A stretch of DNA of 64,000 nucleotides from the NCBI GenBank assembly GCA_946221035.1, contig CAMIME010000006.1, positions 1 through 64,000 of the forward strand. The letters run 5' to 3'. The notes beneath the pieces are model-generated. The model saw only the letters and a list, made by a program, of their open reading frames with translations, made no database searches and had not been told where the DNA came from. The DNA is from an uncultured Campylobacter sp. (GTDB lineage Bacteria > Actinomycetota > Actinomycetes > Mycobacteriales > Mycobacteriaceae). The stretch's first letter is position 1. The number at the start of each line of letters is the position of its first letter. Position numbers and translations under genes: made by a program. This document shows positions 39,712 to 49,481 of the stretch, in pieces.

Positions 39712-41739
39712 ATGAGACTTTCAATTGACACCGGTGAACTGCAGACTGCAATTTTGGTCGTTGAGCGGGTGGCGGCCCACCTTTCTCAGTTCAAGAGTAG
39801 AGGCGACCGCGGATCCCTCCGCAACTTCTCCACGGTCGGAGGCCTTGATACCGCGGGCGACACGCTCGGCGGAATTTCCGACGACCGGGCACCAGAGGCA
39901 ACTGAGGCGCTCGCGATTTACCTCACCGGTATCGCAGAGTCGTTGCAGAGGGCGCTCGACAACACGATGGGAACCGATGAGTCGCTGGCGCGGTTCATCG
40001 CGTCGCGGGGTGACAGCCTGGGTGCCCGCGCCCTCGCAAACTCAGATGCGCTCGCGCACCTGGGTTCTGCACTGAAGCCTGTGGATCCGAAGACGAATTC
40101 GTTCGACACTCCGGTAGCGACGGCCGGGTCGGAATCGTCGATCAACTCGCTTGACGGAAAGCTGGGGTCGACGAACCAGGGTCTCGCCCTCGATGCGTCA
40201 CTGTTTTGGGAATCCAACGCGAAGCTCATCCAGAACGCGGTCGAAGAACTCGAGCAAGCTCAGCACGCGCTGAGCACCTCGTCAGAGACACTCTGGGTAG
40301 CCAACGCAATGGAAACCATCGCTCAGGTCCAGCGCGCGGGGCTCGAGTACGCCGCGAACTCGCAAGCCCTCACCGGGCACACCCAATCACTCGCCGAGAC
40401 GGTCAGCCAAGAGCAGATGCTCACCTCCGCGGCCGCGGCCACGTACAACATGATTGAGGATCCGAAGGAGAAGGCGGCGTTTGAGTCGGCGTTCTTGTCT
40501 TCGTTCCAATCCCGTCTCACCGGAAACCTGGTGACGACAACGCCGCAGTTCAACCGCCTCCTCCCCGACCCGAAGGCGTTGCCGGGTGATCCGTTCGCCA
40601 TCCCGGCGATGTCGGCTCCTGCACCGGTGGAGTACGAGCCCGCTCCCCTTCCCCAGTCCGTCCGCGACGCGATGACGCAGCGCGGGTTCGGCGATTTGGC
40701 CCACGCAAAGACTCCGTCTGAGGTCGTGCAGCAGTTCGGCCACCCCAACCCTGACACGTTGCGTGCCATCGCCGCCGGCGACACCCGCACGCACGCTGCT
40801 TCGGCGGTCCTGGCACCGCCTCCGCCTGCGGCGGGTTGGTCAGTTGCGACCGGTGGCTCTGGTTTCTCGGGGTCACCGGGCGCCAGCGCACCGTCTTGGT
40901 CCAACCCCTCGGGTCACACATTCGCAGCCGGTGTTCCGGGTGCGGCCGCGTCGCGCAACGGAGCCGGCGGATTCGGTTTTGGTGCTGGTCAGGGAATGGG
41001 TGTGGGGATGGGTCCCGGCACGGCCGGTACTACCCCGGGCGGGTCACGGAACGCGGGCACAGGTATCGCGGGCGGAACAATGCCGGGGCAACACGCTGGG
41101 GCCGGACGGGGTGGACAGGGGCACGGCGGAGTCCACGGTTCACCCGGCCGCGCCGCTGGTGTGCACCAGCAAGGTGGTCTCCACCCGCTCGCGGGGGCGA
41201 ACTCCAACGGTTCCACGGTGAGGGGAACCGGCAGCGTGCCGGGTTCAGGCTTCGGCAGGGGCATCGGTACCGGAATGCACGGGTTTGGCTCCCCAGGCGC
41301 CTCAGGCGCGACCAGCGCCCCAGGCACCTCCGGTTCCCTCACGGGAGCTGGCTTCGGCAACGCCGCGGGTGCGAACGGGACCGGTGGTCCGGGTGCCAAT
41401 GGCGGCTACTCGGGGGCTCACGGAAGCCCAGGAGGCGCAGGAAGCGCAGGAGGAGCGGGACACGCGGGCGGCGGCTCGGCCGGTACCAGTAGCGCCCACG
41501 GCGCGCACGGCACGGGAGCGGCCCACGGGGGCCAAGCGGGCGCACACGGCCAAAGACCTGGTGTCGTCGCGGCGGGTCCGATGGCCGGCGCCTCGCGTCA
41601 GCAGCGTAACGACGGCGGGAAACCCTCCAAAGTCAAAACAGTGACCAGTGCGGTGGAGCGCGACGGCAACCTGAGAGCTCTGCTCGGCGAGGCACCCCTG
41701 ACCCTGCCGAACGTTATTGGGTTTAACGTCCGCGGTTAA
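39712..41739 (+). CDS. PPE/EspB-like protein with glycine-rich region
   Basis: This 675-residue protein has no signal peptide. Residues 1-265 are helical, with SLFWESNAKLIQNAVEELEQ and YAANSQALTGHTQSLAETV, resembling the helical bundle of PPE/EspB-type secretion substrates. Residues about 375-640 are extremely glycine/alanine/serine-rich. The end reads LRALLGEAPLTLPNVIGFNV, similar to the C-terminal module of actinobacterial ESX-associated proteins. It follows a DUF3558 lipoprotein. The type VII link is inferred; no secretion genes lie in this window. Confidence 0.65.
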   Translation: MRLSIDTGELQTAILVVERVAAHLSQFKSRGDRGSLRNFSTVGGLDTAGDTLGGISDDRAPEATEALAIYLTGIAESLQRALDNTMGTDESLARFIASRGDSLGARALANSDALAHLGSALKPVDPKTNSFDTPVATAGSESSINSLDGKLGSTNQGLALDASLFWESNAKLIQNAVEELEQAQHALSTSSETLWVANAMETIAQVQRAGLEYAANSQALTGHTQSLAETVSQEQMLTSAAAATYNMIEDPKEKAAFESAFLSSFQSRLTGNLVTTTPQFNRLLPDPKALPGDPFAIPAMSAPAPVEYEPAPLPQSVRDAMTQRGFGDLAHAKTPSEVVQQFGHPNPDTLRAIAAGDTRTHAASAVLAPPPPAAGWSVATGGSGFSGSPGASAPSWSNPSGHTFAAGVPGAAASRNGAGGFGFGAGQGMGVGMGPGTAGTTPGGSRNAGTGIAGGTMPGQHAGAGRGGQGHGGVHGSPGRAAGVHQQGGLHPLAGANSNGSTVRGTGSVPGSGFGRGIGTGMHGFGSPGASGATSAPGTSGSLTGAGFGNAAGANGTGGPGANGGYSGAHGSPGGAGSAGGAGHAGGGSAGTSSAHGAHGTGAAHGGQAGAHGQRPGVVAAGPMAGASRQQRNDGGKPSKVKTVTSAVERDGNLRALLGEAPLTLPNVIGFNVRG

Positions 41740-41758
41740 ACCCAATCCCGCGAGCTGA

Positions 41759-43249
41759 CTAGGGGTGCTTCACGTCCGCGCCATTCGGAAACGCCAGCGC
41801 GGGCGTCTGGCCCGGCTCCACGATGACGAATTGGCCCATCATGCCGCGATCCTCGTGGTTGAGCATGTGGCAGTGGTACATGTACGCGAGCGTCGGGTCC
41901 GGGTAGTAGCCGAAGTCCACAAGCAGACTCACCGTGGACAACGGCGGCACCTCGATCGTGTCGTGCCAGCCAGCGGTGAACTCGACCTCGCCGTCTTTCA
42001 CGTCCTGCACTAAGAAACGGGCGTTGTGGACGTGGAAGTTGTGCAGCATGTCGCTGTTGTCGTTGGACACGTGCCAGATTTCAGGGCCCTTGTGATCTAC
42101 CACTTCGTCGACACGCGCCATGTCCATGGTTTTGCCGTTGATTTCGGTGTTGGCCATGCGGAATTCGCGCTCCACGGTGGCGGGCTCAGGCACCTCCATG
42201 GGCACCAGACGGTCGGTCAGCGCGGGCGAGGCGGGTGCGTCGTCGGCGGGCGCCACAATCTCAAGCAGGTCGAACACGTCGGTGGTGCCAAACGTCTCCG
42301 CGGTGTCCTTATCGGGAAGGCCTCCCCAATTCGGCAGCTTGTCGTCGCGCAGGGTGAGGTTCTTGCCGGGTTCGAGGTCGACCACGATCTCCACACGCTC
42401 GCCGGGGGTCAGCAGGATGCCGTCGACCTCCACCGGGGATTCGAGGAAGCCCTGGTCGGTAGCCACGACGGTGAAGGGCACGCCCAGGGTGATGTAGCGA
42501 TAGCGCAGGATGGCGCCGTTAAGCACGCGCAGGCGCACGCGGCGGGTGGTGGCCTCGAAGCGGGGGTTGGTGATGCCGTTGATCAGCGGGGTGTCGCCGA
42601 CCCACCCGTTTTCCTCATCCAGCTGGCCGTCTTCGGTGAAGTTGGCGTCGCCAATGATGACGGGGATGTCGTCGATGCCGTAATCGTTGGGCAGTCCGGG
42701 GAAGACGGAGTTGTCGTCGTCAAGCACGAGGGCTCCGGCGAGACCGCGGTAGGCGTGCAGCGCGGACTTCTGGTGCGGGTGCGGGTGGTACCAGCAGGTA
42801 GCGGCTGCCTGGTCGACGGTCCACGTCGGCGTCCAGGTCTCGCCCGGGTCGAACATGAGGGCCGGTCCGCCGTCGGCGGCAGCCGGCAGGTGGAGGCCGT
42901 GCCAGTGGACGACGGTGGCCTCGGGAAGCTCGTTGTGCACGGTCATGTCGATTGTTTCCCCGCGGCGCATGTACAGCGTCGGCCCGAGCCAGGGGCCGTT
43001 GAATCCCCAGGTCTTGGTCTTGGTGCCGGGGATGATTTCGTACTCCCCCTCCTGGGCGGTGAGTTCGAAGCGGCGGACGTTACCGTCGAGCGTGCCTTCG
43101 TACAGGGGCGGGATGGGAAGCGGACGGGCCTCGGCGTCGGCGCCGCGCGGTGTGGGCTGGTCCGAGCACGCCGACAGAGAGCCCGCCGTGGCAGCGGCCG
43201 CAGTAGCCAGCACTGCCCCCTTGAAAAACGTCCGTCGAGTCATCGCCAT
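41759..43249 (-). CDS. Tat-exported multicopper oxidase lipoprotein
   Basis: This 496-residue protein starts MTRRTFFKGAV, a twin-arginine signal, and then has a lipobox-like SLSACSDQ. Copper ligands are seen in VVHWHGLHLP, CWYHPHPHQ, LHNFHVHNARF and YMYHCHMLNHEDRGMMG (His-Cys-His type 1 site). It belongs to the CueO/SufI-like group and probably oxidises Cu(I), iron or phenols on the cell surface. ATG 43249 has GGAGG 4 nt upstream. It is divergent from an MFS gene. Confidence 0.9.
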   Translation of the reverse strand: MAMTRRTFFKGAVLATAAAATAGSLSACSDQPTPRGADAEARPLPIPPLYEGTLDGNVRRFELTAQEGEYEIIPGTKTKTWGFNGPWLGPTLYMRRGETIDMTVHNELPEATVVHWHGLHLPAAADGGPALMFDPGETWTPTWTVDQAAATCWYHPHPHQKSALHAYRGLAGALVLDDDNSVFPGLPNDYGIDDIPVIIGDANFTEDGQLDEENGWVGDTPLINGITNPRFEATTRRVRLRVLNGAILRYRYITLGVPFTVVATDQGFLESPVEVDGILLTPGERVEIVVDLEPGKNLTLRDDKLPNWGGLPDKDTAETFGTTDVFDLLEIVAPADDAPASPALTDRLVPMEVPEPATVEREFRMANTEINGKTMDMARVDEVVDHKGPEIWHVSNDNSDMLHNFHVHNARFLVQDVKDGEVEFTAGWHDTIEVPPLSTVSLLVDFGYYPDPTLAYMYHCHMLNHEDRGMMGQFVIVEPGQTPALAFPNGADVKHP

Positions 43250-43298
43250 TGTTCCTCCCAGTTCGCTGTTAATCCCCCACGACCCTACTATCCGGTCT

Positions 43299-44549
43299 AT
43301 GCACAGCCCCCAAGCCAGCCCCCAAACCAGCGCAGGCAACGAAGAACGCAACGCCCGCCGATTCATCTGGTCGGACGGGCTGCAGAACATCGGTGACCAA
43401 ATTGTGGCGCCCAAGACGGTGTTGCCGTGGTTGTTTACGGCCGCCGGTGTGCCGCACGGGTTTACCTCGATGCTGGTGCCGGTGCGTGAGTCCGGCTCCA
43501 TGCTGCCGCAGGCCTTTATCTTGCCGTGGGTGATGACGCACAGCGCCCGCAAGCGCGTCTGGCTCATCGGCTCCTGGGGCCAGGCGCTCGCGGCCGCGGG
43601 CATCGCTATCGCCGCTTTGCTTCTCGACGGCTCCGTCCTCGGCCTCACCGTCATCGCCCTCCTGGCAGTCCTAGCAGTGTTTCGGTCGATCTGCTCGATT
43701 GCGGGCAAGGACGTGCAGGGCCGCACCATTGAGAAGGGTCACCGCGGTGAGATCACCGGGCGCGCCACCGCCCTTGCCGGCGCGTTCACCCTGGCCATCG
43801 GTCTCATTCTCACATTCCTGCCCAATGACCTGCCGAGTTGGGCGATCGCGGCCCTGCTGGCCATCGGCGCGTCCATGTGGGTGCTGGCCTCACTGGTGTT
43901 TCGCGGCATTGAGGAGCCCGAGGCGGAGCCAGAGGACAGCGCCAAGAACGGGTTTAAGCAGACCTTCGATCTGGTCAAGGGCGACCGAGACGTGCAGAAG
44001 TTCTTGCTCGTGCGCTCACTCATGCTGGTCACCGCGCTTTCCACCCCGTTCATCGTCGTGCTGGCCACGCAGCAGGGGGCGGACCTGACCGGGTTCGGCG
44101 CGTTCGTCATCGCTTCCGGCGGAGCGAGTCTGCTTGGCGGACGGATTTCCGGGGTGTGGTCGGACCGGTCGTCGAAAAGCACGATGGCGTGGGCGGCGGG
44201 CGTTGCTTCCACGGTGCTGGTGGCGCTGGTGATCAGCGCCCGGGTGTTCGGCGAAGGGGTCAACACGTGGGTGATGCCGCTCGGGTTTTTCCTGGTGAAC
44301 CTGGCGCACACGGCGGTGCGGGTGAGCCGCCAGACGTACCTGGTGGACATGGCGGAGGGAGATAAGCGGACCATGATCACGGGCGCGTCCAACACCGTGA
44401 TGGGTGTGGTGTTGCTGGTGGTGGGTGCGATTTCCTCCGCCATTTCGGTGCTCGGGCCGCAGGCCACCCTCATTTTCCTGGCCGTGGTGGGGTACTTCGG
44501 CGTGGTGGGTGCCGCGCGCCTGAAGGACGTGTCGGCGGGCTCGGCATAG
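43299..44549 (+). CDS. MFS transporter
   Basis: This 416-residue permease has about twelve membrane helices; the N-terminal motif A region is degenerate (HSARKRVWLIGSW) and ISGVWSDRSSKSTMAW follows the seventh helix. The subfamily and substrate are unclear. TACTAT 7 nt before ATG 43299 marks a leaderless start. It is divergent from the multicopper oxidase with 49 nt between starts, but a functional link is not proven. Confidence 0.8.
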   Translation: MHSPQASPQTSAGNEERNARRFIWSDGLQNIGDQIVAPKTVLPWLFTAAGVPHGFTSMLVPVRESGSMLPQAFILPWVMTHSARKRVWLIGSWGQALAAAGIAIAALLLDGSVLGLTVIALLAVLAVFRSICSIAGKDVQGRTIEKGHRGEITGRATALAGAFTLAIGLILTFLPNDLPSWAIAALLAIGASMWVLASLVFRGIEEPEAEPEDSAKNGFKQTFDLVKGDRDVQKFLLVRSLMLVTALSTPFIVVLATQQGADLTGFGAFVIASGGASLLGGRISGVWSDRSSKSTMAWAAGVASTVLVALVISARVFGEGVNTWVMPLGFFLVNLAHTAVRVSRQTYLVDMAEGDKRTMITGASNTVMGVVLLVVGAISSAISVLGPQATLIFLAVVGYFGVVGAARLKDVSAGSA

Positions 44550-44597
44550 GCGTTATGCTTGGGTGCGAAAAACCGCCCCCTGCAAAGGAGAACTTGC

Positions 44598-46046
44598 GTG
44601 CCCACCCACTCCGAACGCGCACAGCGCGCCGTTGTCGTCCTCGCGGCCGGCGCCGGAACCCGCATGAAGTCGGACCGCCAGAAAACGTTGCACGAGATCG
44701 GCGGGCGCAGCCTCCTGTCGCACTCCCTGCACGCGGCGGCAGGCCTCAACCCGAACTACCTTGTGGCAGTTGTCGGCCACCAGCGTGACCAGGTCTCCCC
44801 TGCCGTCGATACGATCGCGCAGCAGATGCATGTGGAGATCCTTCAGGCGGTGCAGGAGGAACAAAACGGCACGGGCCACGCGGTGCAAATCGGCTTGTCG
44901 GCGATCCCCGATTTTGACGGCACGGTGGTGGTAACCAACGGAGACGTCCCGCTGTTGACGGCGGAGACGATTGAGGCGCTCGTCGAGAAGCATGAGCGCG
45001 AGCAGGCCGCCGTGACGGTACTCTCGCTCGAGTTCGACAACCCCACTGGCTACGGGCGCATCATCCGCGGCGAGGGCGGCGACGTACTCGAGATCGTCGA
45101 GGAAAAGGACGCCAACGACGAGCAGCGCAAGGTCCGCGAGGTCAACTCCGGTGTCTTCGCCTTCGACGGCGCCGTGCTGCGTGAAGCACTGACCCGCATC
45201 ACCAGCGACAATGCGCAGGGAGAGCTCTACATCACCGACGTGCTGGGCATTGCGCGTGGCGACGGCCGAAAGGTCGCCGCCTTCACGGCCCCCGACGCGC
45301 GCGAACTCGCCGGCGTCAACGACCGAGTGCAGCTGGCTGAGGCGGGCAAGGAGTTGAACCGGAGGCTCGTCGAAAAGGCGATGCGCGCTGGCGCGACCGT
45401 GATCGACCCGGCGACGACCTGGATCGGCGTGGAGGTGGAAATCGGCCGCGACGTGGTCATCCACCCGAACACGCAGCTGTGGGGCTCGACGGTCATCGGA
45501 GACGGCGCGGTGATCGGCCCTGACACCACGCTCACCGATATGGAGGTCGGCGCCCGCGCCAAGGTCGTGCGCACCCAGGGCGAGCTCGGCGTGATCGGCG
45601 AGGAAGCGACCGTGGGCCCGTTCACCTACATCCGCCCCGGTACGGAGCTCGGCGCGCGCGGCAAGCTCGGCGGTTTCGTCGAGTCCAAGAACGCCAAGAT
45701 CGGCGAGGGCTCCAAGGTGCCGCACCTGACCTACATCGGCGACGCCACCGTCGGCGTGGAATCCAACATCGGCGCCTCCAGCGTGTTTGCCAACTACGAC
45801 GGCGTGAACAAGCACCACACCACCATCGGCAACTACTGCCGCACCGGCTCCGACACGATGTTTGTGGCACCGGTGACCATCGGTGATGGGGCGTACACCG
45901 GCGCGGGTACAGTGGTCACCGAGGATGTGCCGGCAGGCGCGCTCGCCATTAAGGAGGGCCGCCAACGCAACATCGAGGGCTGGGTGGAAAAGAACCGGCC
46001 CGGCACCGACGCCGCCAAGGCAGCCGAAGCTGCACGCGAGAAGTAA
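44598..46046 (+). CDS. glmU: Bifunctional GlcNAc-1-phosphate uridyltransferase/GlcN-1-P acetyltransferase
   Basis: GlmU makes UDP-GlcNAc for peptidoglycan and, in this group, mycothiol and arabinogalactan linker. The 482-residue protein has LAAGAGTRMKSD (about 12-23) of the pyrophosphorylase domain, NGDVPLL, and a left-handed beta-helix C-terminal domain with NYDGVNKHHTTIG and YTGAGTVVTEDVPAG. GTG 44598 follows AAAGGAG at 7 nt. It forms a pair with prs. Confidence 0.96.
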   Translation: MPTHSERAQRAVVVLAAGAGTRMKSDRQKTLHEIGGRSLLSHSLHAAAGLNPNYLVAVVGHQRDQVSPAVDTIAQQMHVEILQAVQEEQNGTGHAVQIGLSAIPDFDGTVVVTNGDVPLLTAETIEALVEKHEREQAAVTVLSLEFDNPTGYGRIIRGEGGDVLEIVEEKDANDEQRKVREVNSGVFAFDGAVLREALTRITSDNAQGELYITDVLGIARGDGRKVAAFTAPDARELAGVNDRVQLAEAGKELNRRLVEKAMRAGATVIDPATTWIGVEVEIGRDVVIHPNTQLWGSTVIGDGAVIGPDTTLTDMEVGARAKVVRTQGELGVIGEEATVGPFTYIRPGTELGARGKLGGFVESKNAKIGEGSKVPHLTYIGDATVGVESNIGASSVFANYDGVNKHHTTIGNYCRTGSDTMFVAPVTIGDGAYTGAGTVVTEDVPAGALAIKEGRQRNIEGWVEKNRPGTDAAKAAEAAREK

Positions 46047-46067
46047 GCGAGAGGGGTACACACGTTC

Positions 46068-47045
46068 ATGACTGGTTACTCGACGGAAAGCCACAAAGAC
46101 CTCAAGGTTTTCTCGGGCCGCGCCCACCCGGAGCTCGCGGAGGCGGTGGCAGGCGAGCTCGGCATCGAGCTTGTGCCCACCACCGCCCGCGACTTCGCCA
46201 ACGGCGAGATCTTCATCCGGTTTGAGGAGTCCGTCCGCGGTGCCGACTGCTTTGTCATGCAGTCCCACGCGCAGCCGCTGAACAAATGGCTGATGGAGCA
46301 GCTCATCATGATCGACGCGCTTAAGCGCGGTTCCGCGAAGCGCATCACCGCGATCCTGCCGTTCTACCCGTACGCGCGCCAGGACAAGAAGCACCGCGGC
46401 CGCGAGCCGATTTCCGCCCGCCTGGTCGCCGACCTGCTCACCGCCGCGGGCGCGGACCGCATCGTGTCGGTCGACCTGCACACCGACCAGATCCAGGGCT
46501 TTTTCGACGGCCCCGTGGACCACATGCACGCCATGCCGATCCTTGTGGATTACATCAAGTCGAAGTACCCGCTGGACAACCTCGCTGTGGTCTCCCCGGA
46601 CGCGGGGCGCGTGAAGACGGCCGAGAAGTGGGCCAACGCACTCGGCGACGCCCCGATGGCGTTCGTGCACAAGACCCGCGACGTGGACGCCGCGAACAAG
46701 GTCGTGTCCAACCGCGTTGTGGGTGAGGTCGAGGGCAAGGACTGCGTGCTTCTCGACGACATGATTGACACCGGCGGCACCATCGCCGGCGCGGTGGGCG
46801 TGCTCAAGGAAGCCGGCGCGAAGTCGGTGGTCATCGCCTGCACCCACGGCGTGTTCTCCGACCCGGCGCGCGAGCGCCTGAACGATTGTGGTGCGGAGGA
46901 AGTCATCACCACCGACACCCTCCCGCAGGACACTGAGGGCTGGGACAACCTCACCGTGCTGTCCATCGCCCCGTTGCTGGCGAAAACGATCCGCGAAATC
47001 TTTGAAAACGGCTCGGTGACAACCCTGTTTGAGGGCCAGGCGTAA
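46068..47045 (+). CDS. prs: Ribose-phosphate pyrophosphokinase
   Basis: This enzyme makes PRPP from ribose 5-phosphate and ATP. The 325-residue protein has FSGRAHPELAEAVA, RQDKKHRGREPISARLVADL, VDLHTDQIQGFF and the PRPP loop DDMIDTGGTIAGAV. It follows glmU by 21 nt in the conserved glmU-prs operon. Confidence 0.96.
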   Translation: MTGYSTESHKDLKVFSGRAHPELAEAVAGELGIELVPTTARDFANGEIFIRFEESVRGADCFVMQSHAQPLNKWLMEQLIMIDALKRGSAKRITAILPFYPYARQDKKHRGREPISARLVADLLTAAGADRIVSVDLHTDQIQGFFDGPVDHMHAMPILVDYIKSKYPLDNLAVVSPDAGRVKTAEKWANALGDAPMAFVHKTRDVDAANKVVSNRVVGEVEGKDCVLLDDMIDTGGTIAGAVGVLKEAGAKSVVIACTHGVFSDPARERLNDCGAEEVITTDTLPQDTEGWDNLTVLSIAPLLAKTIREIFENGSVTTLFEGQA

Positions 47046-47050
47046 TCACT

Positions 47051-48430
47051 GTGGGTGGCTCCGAACAGGCCGGCGTATCCCTAGAAGAACGGGACGCCGG
47101 CCTTTCCCGTGGCATGTCCAGCCGCCAGATCCGAATGATCGCACTCGGCTCCGCGATCGGCACCGGGCTGTTCCTCGGTTCGGCCGAATCGATTGGCTAC
47201 GCCGGGCCGGGGGTGCTGGTCGCGTTTCTAATCGTCGGCATGATCGTGTATTCGCTCATGCGCATGCTGGGCGAAATGGCCGTGGCCAACCCTGTTTCGG
47301 GATCATTCGCCGCGTACGCGCGTGACTACATCGGCCCCCGCGCCGGATTCGTCACCGGCTGGAACTGGTGGTACACCACCATCGTCGTGGGCATGATCGA
47401 GCTCACCGCGATGGGAGCGTTCCTTGACCTATGGCTACCTCAAGTACCGCACTGGGTCACCGCCCTGGTCACGTTAGTTGTGATCGTGGGCATCAACGCT
47501 GCCAGGGTGAGCGTGTTCGCGGAGGCCGAGTACTGGCTCAGCCTGATCAAGGTGGTGGCGCTGGTGGCCATGATCGCGCTCGGCGTCGTCCTGGCCTTTT
47601 CGCCGGGCTCGGATGCCGGGCTTCACAACCTGGTCGACCACGGGGGTTTCTTCCCCAACGGTGCAACTGGTGTGGTGTTCTCGCTGGTCGCGGTGACCTT
47701 TACTTTCGGCGGCATCATGTCGATCGGCACCGCCGCGGGTGAGACGGCTGACCCGTCGCGCACCATCCCCAAGGCCATCAACTCAGTAATCTGGCGCATC
47801 CTGGTGTTCTACATCGGCGGCATCGGCGTGATCCTGCTTTTGGCCCCGTGGGACGCGCAGGATTCGGGTGCGAGCCCATTCGTCCGCGTGCTGCAGTTCG
47901 TGGGCATCGATGGCGCGGCCCACGTGCTCAACCTGGTGATCCTCACCGCGGTGGCGTCGGTGTGCAACACCATGACCTACTCCGGGTCCCGCATGCTGCG
48001 CGACCTGGCTATTAACGGCCAGGCTCCCCGCTTCTTCGCCGCAACCACGCCAAAAGGTCTCCCCCTGCGCGCTCTACTTTTCGACGCCACACTCATGGGC
48101 ACCGTCGTCCTGTTCAACTACTTCTTCGAGGGCCGCATTTTCCAAGTACTCCTCGCCGTGGTGGTGGGCAGCGAGCTCATCACCTGGGCCGCGGTGAACT
48201 TCGCGCACCTGGGTTTCCGCAAGCGGGGCCTAAGCTCCTCGTTCAAAGCCCCGCTGGCCCCCTACACGAACTACTTTTGCGCCGGGTTCTTCGTTGTGGT
48301 GCTGGCGCTCATGGCGTGGCTGCCGGAGTACCGCGCCGGGCTGATCGCGTTGGCCATCTGGGTGGCACTGTTAACCGTTGCGGCGAGCCTGTGGCCGTAC
48401 CATAGTCCGCATGATTCGACCCGACCTTGA
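47051..48430 (+). CDS. APC family amino acid permease
   Basis: This 459-residue permease with about twelve helices has IALGSAIGTGLFLGSAESI in the first helix, then EMAVANPVSGSFAAYAR and GWNWWYTTIVV, typical of the AAT group (proline, GABA, aromatic amino acid permeases). The substrate cannot be fixed. Start GTG 47051 lies 5 nt behind prs and lacks a clear Shine-Dalgarno, so the true start may be a little downstream, such as ATG 47114. Confidence 0.88.
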   Translation: MGGSEQAGVSLEERDAGLSRGMSSRQIRMIALGSAIGTGLFLGSAESIGYAGPGVLVAFLIVGMIVYSLMRMLGEMAVANPVSGSFAAYARDYIGPRAGFVTGWNWWYTTIVVGMIELTAMGAFLDLWLPQVPHWVTALVTLVVIVGINAARVSVFAEAEYWLSLIKVVALVAMIALGVVLAFSPGSDAGLHNLVDHGGFFPNGATGVVFSLVAVTFTFGGIMSIGTAAGETADPSRTIPKAINSVIWRILVFYIGGIGVILLLAPWDAQDSGASPFVRVLQFVGIDGAAHVLNLVILTAVASVCNTMTYSGSRMLRDLAINGQAPRFFAATTPKGLPLRALLFDATLMGTVVLFNYFFEGRIFQVLLAVVVGSELITWAAVNFAHLGFRKRGLSSSFKAPLAPYTNYFCAGFFVVVLALMAWLPEYRAGLIALAIWVALLTVAASLWPYHSPHDSTRP

Positions 48431-49481
48431 GCGCCTCCCCGCCTACGTCCCCGGCGCCCGCAACGAACGCGCGCTGAAGCTGTCCTCCAACGAGTCGGCC
48501 GAGGCGCCACTGCCCACCGTCGCTGAGGCGATGGCCCGTTCACTCGCGCAGGTCAACCGCTACCCGGACATGGGCGCGCTCGAGTTACGCGAGGCGCTGG
48601 CCAGCCACCTCGGTGTCGAGGTTGGGCAGGTGGCCGTGGGCACGGGATCCTCGGCCCTGTGCCAGCAGCTTGTCACCGCGGCCGCCGGCCCGGGCGATGA
48701 GGTCGTCTTCCCCTGGCGCTCCTTCGAGGCGTATCCCATCTTCGCGCAGATCGCCGGCGCCACCCCGGTACCGGTTCCTCTCACGGCCGACCACCGCTTA
48801 GACATGCCGGCGCTCGCCGACGCGATCACGGATGCAACCCGCGTGGTATTCGTGTGCAACCCGAACAACCCGTCCGGCACCACCATCACCACCTCCGAGT
48901 TCACGGAGTTCATGGCGCGCGTCCCCGCCGACGTCATCGTCGCGCTCGATGAGGCCTACTTCGAGTACAACGCCGCCGACGACACCCCCGTTGCCACCGA
49001 GGAGATCCTGCGCCACCCCAACGTCGTGGGGCTTCGCACCTTTTCCAAGGCGTACGGCCTTGCCGGTGCGCGCGTGGGCTACGCGTTCGGCCCCGAGCCC
49101 ATCATCGCGGCACTCAACAAAGTGGCCGTGCCCTTCTCAGTCTCGGTCCCCGCACAGGCGGGCGCCCTCGCGTCGCTTTCGCTTATCGACGACCTCCGGT
49201 CCCGCACCACCTCCACCCGCACCCAGCGCGACCGGCTCGAAGCCTTCCTGGCGCCCTACGGCACCCCGCACTCGGAGGCGAACTTCGTGTGGGTACCCGC
49301 CGCTGCACTCCGCGCCGCCCACGGGGTGAGCCCGCAGGAAGCTGCCACCACCCTGGCGGAGGCCGACCTGCTGGTGCGCGCCTTCGACGAGGGCATCCGC
49401 ATCACGGTGACCAACCAGGAAGAGGCGGACACCTGCATGCGGGTGTGGGGCGAAGCGCTCCCCCGCAAGACCGTCGGTTAG
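48411..49481 (+). CDS. pat: HisC-like aromatic amino acid aminotransferase
   Basis: This 356-residue class I/II PLP aminotransferase has KLSSNESAEAPLP, VFVCNPNNPSGT, ALDEAYFEY and FSKAYGLAGARVGYAFG with the PLP lysine. It resembles the corynebacterial Pat (phenylalanine aminotransferase) related to histidinol-phosphate aminotransferase; HisC itself is usually in a his operon, which is not here. TACCAT 7 nt before ATG 48411 makes it leaderless, starting within the permease gene. It converges on the dehydrogenase. Confidence 0.85.
   Translation: MIRPDLERLPAYVPGARNERALKLSSNESAEAPLPTVAEAMARSLAQVNRYPDMGALELREALASHLGVEVGQVAVGTGSSALCQQLVTAAAGPGDEVVFPWRSFEAYPIFAQIAGATPVPVPLTADHRLDMPALADAITDATRVVFVCNPNNPSGTTITTSEFTEFMARVPADVIVALDEAYFEYNAADDTPVATEEILRHPNVVGLRTFSKAYGLAGARVGYAFGPEPIIAALNKVAVPFSVSVPAQAGALASLSLIDDLRSRTTSTRTQRDRLEAFLAPYGTPHSEANFVWVPAAALRAAHGVSPQEAATTLAEADLLVRAFDEGIRITVTNQEEADTCMRVWGEALPRKTVG

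Noticed and set aside
44553..46847. Minus-strand open frame of 764 codons opposite glmU and prs
   Set aside because: Composition (Val/His/Gly/Ala) is typical of an antisense shadow, and both plus-strand genes are certain.
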